64,000 nt of DNA from JAQUBU01 sp036677685. Its GTDB lineage: Bacteria; Bacillota; Syntrophomonadia; Syntrophomonadales; Syntrophomonadaceae. Positions 58,136 to 64,000 of this stretch are shown in pieces. Within the stretch, counting starts at the first letter, position 1. Every line of letters starts with the position of its first letter. Made by a program: the position numbers and the translations under genes. The stretch is from positions 59,961 to 123,960 of the forward strand of contig JAVBWA010000037.1 of the NCBI GenBank assembly GCA_036677685.1, read 5' to 3'. The notes beneath the pieces were generated by a model that ran no database searches, was not told the DNA's origin, and saw nothing but the letters and a program-made list of their open reading frames with translations.

Positions 58136-59635
58136 CTATATTCCTCCGGCCATCAGTCGGGTCGGCAAAACAATGTTGATTTTAGTGCCTTGCCCGATCA
58201 CGCTTTCTACCTTGATGCTGCCCTTATGCTGTTCGATAATCCACTTGGCGATGGAGAGGCCGAGCCCGGCACCTCCTGCCTCTCTGCTTCTGGATTTGTC
58301 CGCCTTGTAAAAACGGTTGAAAATATACGGTAAATCCTCGGCGGCTATGCCTATCCCCGTATCCTCAACAGTTATCATTATTTGCCGGCTGCCGGCCAGG
58401 CTTTTTAAGCTAATGAAACCGCCGGCCGGCGTGTATTTCAGGCTGTTGTCAATGAATATCCTTAGAGCCTGCTTAATCAGGCTTCTATCTCCGTCAATTA
58501 TTATATTCTCGCTGATTTCACCTTTAATTGTGTGTTCACTGTCTATCAGCCTGGCTTCTTTCAATACCTCATCAAGCAATTCACTCAGTGAAAAAGGACT
58601 CGTTGTCAATTTCTTCGCTTGCTTGTCAGCACTGGCCAGGAACAGCAGCTTATCCACCAGTTCTTTCATATAATCAGATTCATTCTTAATGGCCGTTACC
58701 GATTCATCCAATACGGCCCGGTCTTCTTTGCCCCAGCGCTGCAAGAGGTTTGCATAACCCTGGATAACCGCGATGGGAGTTCTGAGTTCATGGGAAGCAT
58801 CGGAAACAAAAACGTTTTGCTGTTCAACGGAGCTTTGAATCCGCTCCAGCATTTCATTAAAGGTTTCAGCCATTTCCTTCAATTCGTCATGCGAATCCAC
58901 CACATCCAGGCGGGTATTAAGATCACCAACTGAGATGGATCTGGCAGTCCGCGTCATCTGGTCAATAGGTCTCAGCATTCGGCGGGTGGTCTTGGAACCG
59001 ATTATGATCATGATTATAATGGCCAGCAGAATAAACGAAACCGTAGCAGCTATTAATACCCCCAGATAAAACCTTTCCTTGGCCAGATCTTTGGCAACTT
59101 CCAGTTTGCTGAAACCGGTCGCCGGCTTAATAGGTGTTTGATAATGTAAATACTCATCTATTGAGGTTGAAGGTGTTATCTGCAGCAGCGGATAGTTGAT
59201 GTTGATTTCGTGACTTTTTGGTTTTTCTTCATAACCGGTCTTAAAAAGAGTTTCATTTTCATTATCAAAAATAGTAACCGAAATACCTTCCAGGGAAGCA
59301 TATTGTTTAATCCGGTCCTGCGGGAACACCTGACTATCTTCAACTAAATTTATTATCACCGCAGTGTTCTTGACCAGTGACTGTTTGCTTTCATAAAGCA
59401 GAAAGAAGCCTGAGGCGCATATGAGTGCAGTACCTAATAAAAATAGAATAGTTGAAAAAATCAAAGTATAAGTAACAGTAGTTTTGAAGGTAATGGAAAA
59501 GCGCAGTCGTTTGCTTATAAATCTTATAGATTCTCTTACTACACGGGGTATTAGAATAAAGACTGTTTTTAAAATATAAAAAACAATTATGCCAAGGTAT
59601 TTGAAGATTCGGGCGACATAACGAAACTTATTCAT
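58136..59635 (-). CDS. HAMP-containing sensor histidine kinase
   Basis: 499 residues. Two spans (TVTYTLIFSTILFLLGTALI near residue 52-75 and GVLIAATVSFILLAIIIMII near 193-214) enclose an outer sensor domain. HAMP (TTRRMLRPIDQMTRTARSIS), the phosphoacceptor FVSDASHELRTPIAVIQGYA, the N-box RIFIDNSLKYTPAGG, G1 VEDTGIGIAAED and G2 GGAGLGLSIAKWI follow. It overlaps the response regulator gene by 8 bases, so the pair is co-translated. It belongs to the OmpR-partnered class; the stimulus is unknown. Confidence 0.93.
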   Translation of the reverse strand: MNKFRYVARIFKYLGIIVFYILKTVFILIPRVVRESIRFISKRLRFSITFKTTVTYTLIFSTILFLLGTALICASGFFLLYESKQSLVKNTAVIINLVEDSQVFPQDRIKQYASLEGISVTIFDNENETLFKTGYEEKPKSHEININYPLLQITPSTSIDEYLHYQTPIKPATGFSKLEVAKDLAKERFYLGVLIAATVSFILLAIIIMIIIGSKTTRRMLRPIDQMTRTARSISVGDLNTRLDVVDSHDELKEMAETFNEMLERIQSSVEQQNVFVSDASHELRTPIAVIQGYANLLQRWGKEDRAVLDESVTAIKNESDYMKELVDKLLFLASADKQAKKLTTSPFSLSELLDEVLKEARLIDSEHTIKGEISENIIIDGDRSLIKQALRIFIDNSLKYTPAGGFISLKSLAGSRQIMITVEDTGIGIAAEDLPYIFNRFYKADKSRSREAGGAGLGLSIAKWIIEQHKGSIKVESVIGQGTKINIVLPTRLMAGGI

Positions 59636-60311
59636 ATTTTAATACATAGCCCACACCTCTTACAGTGTGAATAAGCTTCACATTATAGCGGTCATCGATT
59701 TTGCTCCGCAGGTATCTGATATAAACATCAACCGCATTACTGTCACCATAATAATCATAGCCCCAGACATTTTGCAGAATCTTTTCCCGGCTCAAGACAA
59801 TGTTTTCATTTTCAGCAAGGTATTTAAGCAAGTCATATTCCTTTTTGGTAAGTTCGATGTAGTCATCGCCATAGTTTACCGAATGCTTTTCTATGTCGAT
59901 TTTCAAAAGGTCTATTCCTATGGTTTGGGGCTTTAGCAAACGAGCCTTGCGTCGTTTAAGGGCAACCCGTATTCTGGCCAGCAGTTCTTCAATAGCAAAA
60001 GGCTTGGTCATATAGTCATCTGCTCCAATGTCCAGGCCCATTACTATATCCATAACCTCATCCTTGGCAGTGAGCATTATTACCGGAGTTTCAAGGGACT
60101 GGCGCAGGCGCCGCAAAACCTCCATACCGTTTAGCGAAGGAAGCATTACGTCCAAAATCACCAGATCATAGTCTCCCTGCATGGCCCGGTCCAAGCCTTT
60201 GCGGCCGTCATGTTCCTGTTCTACCAGATACCCTTCATGAGTGAGTTCCAGTTCCAAAAAACGTGCTATCTTTACTTCATCTTCAACAAGCAATATTTTC
60301 TCAGCAGCCAT
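59628..60311 (-). CDS. OmpR/PhoB-family response regulator
   Basis: 227 residues. Receiver: KILLVEDEVKIARFLELELT, phosphoacceptor Asp in DYDLVILDVMLPSLNGMEVL, switch Lys in GADDYMTKPFAIEELLARI. The winged helix spans the last 100 residues (IDIEKHSVNYGDDYIELTKK, EYDLLKYLAENENIVLSREK, VDVYIRYLRSKIDDRYNVKL, IHTVRGVGYVLKYE). ATG 60311 is used; the GTG at 60320 is close behind a weak GAGAG site. A 130-bp repeat (copy F) lies in its upstream region. Confidence 0.95.
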   Translation of the reverse strand: MAAEKILLVEDEVKIARFLELELTHEGYLVEQEHDGRKGLDRAMQGDYDLVILDVMLPSLNGMEVLRRLRQSLETPVIMLTAKDEVMDIVMGLDIGADDYMTKPFAIEELLARIRVALKRRKARLLKPQTIGIDLLKIDIEKHSVNYGDDYIELTKKEYDLLKYLAENENIVLSREKILQNVWGYDYYGDSNAVDVYIRYLRSKIDDRYNVKLIHTVRGVGYVLKYE

Positions 60312-60364
60312 ATAATACACTCTCTTGTTAACGTACTATCCGAGGCTAAATTCAACATATACCC

Positions 60365-60494
60365 TTAAGCATCGGAAGAAACGGCGGAGCAGTTTCAACA
60401 CACCGCTGCAACGAGGCGGGGATTAGAATCCGCCTCCTGTTTAGTTAATAAGGAGCTCGACCACTTAAAGCAGCGGGGGCATTCGCCTCGTTAT
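60365..60494 (+). repeat. 130-bp structured repeat, copy F
   Basis: Forward copy, the best preserved: head TTAAGCATCGGAAGAAAC, AACACACCGCTGC, the outer stem AACGAGGCG/CGCCTCGTT complete, inner hairpins GGCGGGGATTAGAATCCGCC and CTTAAAGCAGCGGG. It lies upstream of the OmpR-type regulator and downstream of the DUF4342 gene. Confidence 0.88.
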
Positions 60495-60547
60495 ATTGTT
60501 TAATACTCCAAATCCATAGAAAATACCTTCCCCTAAAACCGTACCGC

Positions 60548-61012
60548 CTATTCTTTTTTAATGGCTTCGGCCATCTGGCTGCCCATATTGGAAACCGCTG
60601 AGGATATGTCATCCAGAGTCTTATTGATTTTCATTTCTTCGCAGCCAGGTTTCTCCAACTTGATTTTATGACCGGTCAGCAATGCCGCCAACAGGGCGAT
60701 TATGGTTAACGGTGGTACGACTATGGTTACCAGTATTACAATGGTCAGTGAAAGATTGATTATTTGCTCTTGATTTTTACTGATTATCATATGAGTTTCA
60801 TTGCAGGTTTTAAGAATTTTTTTAGCTTTAGTCAGGAAACTGGAAAATGCCGTTGACTCCTTGGGCGGCTTTTTCATTTTGTTTTGCTGTTCGAGATAAA
60901 TAAGGGCCTCTACAATATCCCCATCAAATTTTTCGAGGGCTGCTTTGGCTTCCTCATAGCTGACATCCGCTCGCTCCTTTAATTTTTCAATAAGTTCCAA
61001 ACTAACTGCCAT
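60548..61012 (-). CDS. DUF4342 protein with UBA/TS-N-like domain
   Basis: 154 residues. The N-terminus (MAVSLELIEKLKERADVSYE, EAKAALEKFDGDIVEALIYL) is a UBA/TS-N three-helix domain as in elongation factor Ts. A linker leads to a DUF4342-like part with one long hydrophobic stretch (INLSLTIVILVTIVVPPLTI IALLAALL) and a helical tail. It is probably membrane-bound with the UBA-like part in the cytoplasm. ATG 61012 has AAGGAGG 7 bases upstream, better than ATG 61018. In other genomes such genes sit near two-component systems (recollection), as here with 58136-60311. Function unknown. Confidence 0.72.
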   Translation of the reverse strand: MAVSLELIEKLKERADVSYEEAKAALEKFDGDIVEALIYLEQQNKMKKPPKESTAFSSFLTKAKKILKTCNETHMIISKNQEQIINLSLTIVILVTIVVPPLTIIALLAALLTGHKIKLEKPGCEEMKINKTLDDISSAVSNMGSQMAEAIKKE

Positions 61013-61134
61013 CTTCATTCCTCCTTAAATTTTATGACAGTTACAGTGTAAAACAGATGAATTAAAAGACTCTTACAGAAAGATTAAAATTAGATTAGAA
61101 AATCCGATGTTGATGTTTATTGGAAAAGGATTTC

Positions 61135-61395
61135 TTAGGGGTTTTTCAAAGTTTGGTCGTGCTCCCCGATGTTTCTCAACAAAAAACCATCCTTGGTATA
61201 TTGCCAGGTCATACGAATATCTTTGGTGATACTGGCCTCAAATAGATTAATTTGGCCTTGTATCTTTTTGGTGCGCAGAGAAGGATGTCTGGGGTTTTCC
61301 ATCATCAACTCCAGCTTCTTTTTCAAAGTTCGCTTTGCTTCCGTTGGCAGTTGACCAACTTTGTCTGCAAAAAGCTCGGAATAGTAAACGTTCAT
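61135..61395 (-). CDS. RelE-like toxin
   Basis: 86 residues: VYYSELFADKVGQLPTEAKR, TLKKKLELMMENPRHPSLRT, KKIQGQINLFEASITKDIRM, TWQYTKDGFLLRNIGEHDQT. The ending R-N-I-G-x-H-D and the M-T-W-x-Y strand are those of the mRNA-interferase RelE/YafQ-like group. It overlaps the AbrB-type antitoxin gene by 4 bases. It differs clearly from the toxins at 578 and 37054. Confidence 0.82.
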   Translation of the reverse strand: MNVYYSELFADKVGQLPTEAKRTLKKKLELMMENPRHPSLRTKKIQGQINLFEASITKDIRMTWQYTKDGFLLRNIGEHDQTLKNP

Positions 61396-61670
61396 AGCTC
61401 ATCTATCTCCAGATCTTCGAATAGTTCTTCTTGGTTTCGAGCCGTCTTAATCTTTCCCTCCCGAATTTGCTGTTCCACTTTCTGCTCATCCGCCTGCCAT
61501 TCCTGAGTATAGAACCACATCTGAGCCCTGGGAATGACGGCAACCGGAGTTATTATAAGACAACCGTCTCTTTCTTCGATTTCCAGTTTGTCGCCAGGTT
61601 TGAGTTTAAGCTTCTTAACCATTTCGTTTGGAATAGTCACCTGGGATTTTTGTTTTAATTCCACCAGCAT
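61392..61670 (-). CDS. AbrB/MazE-type antitoxin
   Basis: 92 residues from ATG 61670 (GGAG 9 bases upstream). The SpoVT-AbrB swapped-hairpin domain is plain: LVELKQKSQVTIPNEMVKKL then KLKPGDKLEIEERDGCLIIT. The tail (ADEQKVEQQIREGKIKTARN, QEELFEDLEID) is acidic, as expected for the toxin-binding region. A longer reading from 61760 lacks a ribosome binding site. The pairing of an AbrB-type antitoxin with a RelE-type toxin is a known mixed arrangement. Confidence 0.82.
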   Translation of the reverse strand: MLVELKQKSQVTIPNEMVKKLKLKPGDKLEIEERDGCLIITPVAVIPRAQMWFYTQEWQADEQKVEQQIREGKIKTARNQEELFEDLEIDEL

Positions 61671-61817
61671 GTTCATCAACTCCAAAGTAGTAATTTCTAA
61701 TTTTCTAACATTATTATATTCAAACTCAGGTAAGGAAGTCCACTTTATTTTAAAACCCAACCATCATTTTTGCGCAATCCAAACCGCCCTGTGATCTCAG
61801 TTTTTCCCTTTGAAATA

Positions 61818-61847
61818 TTGACATTCCAAACAAGAGTATGTTATAAC
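61818..61847 (+). promoter_or_regulatory. Sigma-A promoter of htpG
   Basis: TTGACA (61818-61823) and TATAAC (61842-61847) are 18 bases apart; the alternative TTATAA gives 17. The predicted start is about 61854, just before the CIRCE element. Confidence 0.75.
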
Positions 61848-61859
61848 GATGTCAATGAG

Positions 61860-61886
61860 TTAGCACTCAACGGTCGAGAGTGCTAA
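61860..61886 (+). promoter_or_regulatory. CIRCE operator (HrcA binding site)
   Basis: TTAGCACTC, nine bases, GAGTGCTAA: a perfect match to the CIRCE consensus, at the transcription start of htpG. HrcA bound here blocks transcription until heat or misfolded protein titrates GroEL. Confidence 0.95.
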
Positions 61887-61959
61887 CAACCGGCGATTTT
61901 ATACAGCGGCCTCTTTTGGCCCAGCACATTATATCGAGTTTATGACAGGGAGTGATTTT

Positions 61960-63840
61960 ATGAACAAGAAACCATTTGAAGCCGAATCCAAACGGTTAAT
62001 CGACCTAATGATCAATTCTATTTACACCCATCGCGAGATATTTTTGCGCGAACTAATATCCAATGCCAGTGACGCCATCGAAAAAATCTACTACCAAACC
62101 CTGAGCGATGAGTCTTTAAATTTTGACCGGGAAAATTATTTTATAAAAATTATCCCCGACAAGCCCAACCGCATATTACGAATCATCGATACCGGAATCG
62201 GTATGAGCCGTCAAGAGCTGGAGGAGAACTTGGGGGTAATTGCCAAAAGCGGTTCTCTGTCCTTTAAGAACAATAATGAAATCAAAGATGGGTTTGATAT
62301 AATTGGGCAGTTTGGGGTCGGTTTTTACTCGGCCTTTATGGTTGCGGACACCGTTACCGTCATCAGCAGGGCTTTAGGCAGCGATGAAGCATTCAAGTGG
62401 GAATCACAGGGTGCCGACGGTTATACCATCGATCCCTGGGACAAGGATTCCGTGGGTACTGAAATAATTTTGAAGATCAAAGAGAACAGCGATGATGAAC
62501 GGTATGACGAGTACCTGGAGGAGTATCATTTAAAATCCATAATCAAAAAATACTCCGATTTTATCAGGTATCCGATAAAAATGGATATGACCCGGAAAAG
62601 GCTTAAGGAAGGCAGCGAAAATGAATACGAAGACTATACGACAGAAGAGATTTTGAACAGTATGGTCCCCATCTGGCGCAAGAACAAGAATGAACTTACC
62701 GCAGAGGATTACGAGAATTTCTACGCGGAAAAGCACTACGGTTTTGACAAGCCCATAAAGCACATCCATATCAGTGTCACCGGAGCAGTGAGCTACAACG
62801 CGATTTTATTTATCCCTGAGAATATCCCCTTTGATTATTACACCCGGGAATATGAAAAAGGTCTTGAACTATATTCCAATGGTGTATTGATAATGAATAA
62901 GTGTCCTGATCTACTACCCGACTATTTCAGCTTCGTAAAAGGAATGGTGGATTCTGAAGATCTGTCGCTCAATATCTCGCGTGAAATGCTGCAGCATGAC
63001 CGGCAATTGAAGCTAATCGCCAAGAATCTCAACAACAAGATAAAAAGCGAGTTACAGGGCATCCTTAACAACGAACGCGAGAAGTATGAGGAATTCTTCA
63101 AATCATTTGGCCGCCAGTTGAAATACGGGGTTTACGAAGGATTCGGTGTAAATAAGGACACCCTGCAGGACCTGTTGATGTTTTATTCTTCCCTGGAGAA
63201 GAAGCTGGTTACCCTCGAAGAATATGTAGCGCGAATGCCTGAAGAGCAAAAATATATCTACTATGCGGCCGGGGAATCCATCGAACGAATTGAAAAACTC
63301 CCCCAGGCTGAACTGGTAGCCGATAAAGGCTATGAAATTCTATACTTTACCGAGGATGTAGATGAGTTTGCCATCCGGCTGCTGATGAATTACAAGGAAA
63401 AGGAATTCAAATCGGTGGCCAGCGGGGATCTGGGAATAGATGGGGCGGAAAGCGAAACCACCGGCGAATCTGAAGCTAAGGAACAGCAAGAACTCTTTGC
63501 TTACATGAAGGAGAAATTGGGCGACCGGGTAAAAGACGTCCGGGCCTCCAAAAGACTCAAAAGCCATGCGGTATGCCTGTCCAACGAGGGTGAACTGACT
63601 ATTGAGATGGAAAAAGTATTGAACACCATGCCCAGCAATCAGAATTTCAAAGCGGAAAAGATTTTGGAAATCAACGTAAACCACGAAGTTTTTAAATCCT
63701 TGAGCAAGGCTTTGGAAAACGACAAGGAAAAATTGGATTTATACACCGAACTGCTGTACAACCAGGCCTTACTGATAGAAGGCCTGCCGATCAATGATCC
63801 GGTAGAGTTCACCAATAATATCTGCAAGATCATGCAGTAA
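61960..63840 (+). CDS. htpG: Molecular chaperone HtpG (Hsp90 family)
   Basis: 626 residues, the usual size. The N-terminal GHKL ATPase domain has IFLRELISNASDAIEKIYYQ, IIDTGIGMSRQELEENLGVI and IGQFGVGFYSAFMVAD; the middle domain has the catalytic-loop arginine in SLNISREMLQHDRQLKLIAK; the C-terminal dimerisation domain covers the last 120 residues. It is an ATP-driven dimeric chaperone of the cytoplasm. ATG 61960 follows AGGGAGTGA; ATG 61942 has no site. The CIRCE operator places it under HrcA, unlike Bacillus subtilis htpG, which is not in the CIRCE regulon. A hairpin at 63856-63877 follows. Confidence 0.97.
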   Translation: MNKKPFEAESKRLIDLMINSIYTHREIFLRELISNASDAIEKIYYQTLSDESLNFDRENYFIKIIPDKPNRILRIIDTGIGMSRQELEENLGVIAKSGSLSFKNNNEIKDGFDIIGQFGVGFYSAFMVADTVTVISRALGSDEAFKWESQGADGYTIDPWDKDSVGTEIILKIKENSDDERYDEYLEEYHLKSIIKKYSDFIRYPIKMDMTRKRLKEGSENEYEDYTTEEILNSMVPIWRKNKNELTAEDYENFYAEKHYGFDKPIKHIHISVTGAVSYNAILFIPENIPFDYYTREYEKGLELYSNGVLIMNKCPDLLPDYFSFVKGMVDSEDLSLNISREMLQHDRQLKLIAKNLNNKIKSELQGILNNEREKYEEFFKSFGRQLKYGVYEGFGVNKDTLQDLLMFYSSLEKKLVTLEEYVARMPEEQKYIYYAAGESIERIEKLPQAELVADKGYEILYFTEDVDEFAIRLLMNYKEKEFKSVASGDLGIDGAESETTGESEAKEQQELFAYMKEKLGDRVKDVRASKRLKSHAVCLSNEGELTIEMEKVLNTMPSNQNFKAEKILEINVNHEVFKSLSKALENDKEKLDLYTELLYNQALLIEGLPINDPVEFTNNICKIMQ

Positions 63841-63855
63841 GACAAAAAACAATTA

Positions 63856-63877
63856 TGGGGGGAAAGGTGTCCCCCCA
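63856..63877 (+). terminator. Hairpin after htpG
   Basis: TGGGGGG and CCCCCCA form a 7-base stem with an 8-base loop 15 bases after the stop. There is no T-run. The remaining 123 bases to the window end show no gene. Confidence 0.55.
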
Positions 63878-64000
63878 GCCAAACAAGGTAGTGTAAATAA
63901 TTTTGTGTATCCTTCAGTAGTAATCTGAATTTAATGGCTAACGGGCGAATAAATCTCCCCTGTAGCTAGCTTTAAGGGTATCAGCTGGCTCCGTTCCTGT

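Noticed and set aside
1..64000. CRISPR arrays, rRNA, intact insertion sequences or prophage genes
   Set aside because: None seen on reading both strands; the repeats found are non-coding and dispersed.

Overview
The window looks like a chromosome segment of a low-to-moderate G+C, spore-lineage Firmicute (Clostridia; the mix of genes would fit the Syntrophomonas neighbourhood, but this is a guess from gene content, not a search). Support: GGAGG-type ribosome binding sites with many TTG and GTG starts, S-layer homology (SLH) proteins, a YtaF-type sporulation membrane protein, a perfect CIRCE operator, a Tex protein, an ABC-F protein and AgrC/LytTR signalling. The first 222 bases are the tail of a histidine kinase gene. 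No rRNA, CRISPR array or intact transposase gene was seen.

Layout. 0.3-1.7 kb: a RelE-type toxin-antitoxin pair and an unknown gene with a cysteine-rich tail. 1.9-25.2 kb: a large envelope locus, almost all on the minus strand. It holds three SLH proteins, a large leucine-rich-repeat surface protein, a secreted metallophosphoesterase, seven proteins with what looks like a divergent molybdopterin-oxidoreductase fold, an ExbB-like proton channel with a DUF2149 partner, and pieces of an ECF-type vitamin/metal transporter. Two of the ECF pieces are broken: a frameshift in the S component and an in-frame TGA inside the P-loop of one ATPase. 25.5-31 kb: tex, a cupin, a class I aminotransferase and an MFS exporter. 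31.4-38.3 kb: an ECF sigma/anti-sigma pair, an AgrC/LytTR two-component system, a second RelE-type module, two copies of a 6S-like RNA and tRNA-Leu(GAG). 38.3-45.6 kb: a peptide-binding lipoprotein-like protein and the polA-mutM-ytaF-coaE-transglycosylase cluster. 46-53.9 kb: two further ECF sigma operons, tRNA-Leu(CAA), an MBL-fold hydrolase and a PAS-GGDEF-HD-GYP protein. 54-57.3 kb: an ABC-F ATPase with a long leader containing a three-codon upstream ORF, then ogt-alkA DNA repair genes. 57.6-63.9 kb: a small membrane protein, an OmpR-type two-component system, a DUF4342 protein, an AbrB/RelE module and htpG under CIRCE control.

Working together. The 4.3-25.2 kb locus is the best candidate for an undescribed system. 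Cell-wall-anchored and secreted domains (including two copies of a Shr-type heme-interacting-like domain), an ExbB/DUF2149 energiser and an ECF importer suggest capture and import of a cofactor or metal complex; this is inference from co-location. The intergenic space carries several repeat families: a structured repeat of about 130 bp in six copies, a 148-bp element in two copies (one inserted in the terminator of a 6S-like gene and flanked by 25-bp direct repeats), a 159-bp element with terminal inverted repeats, and two REP-like long palindromes.
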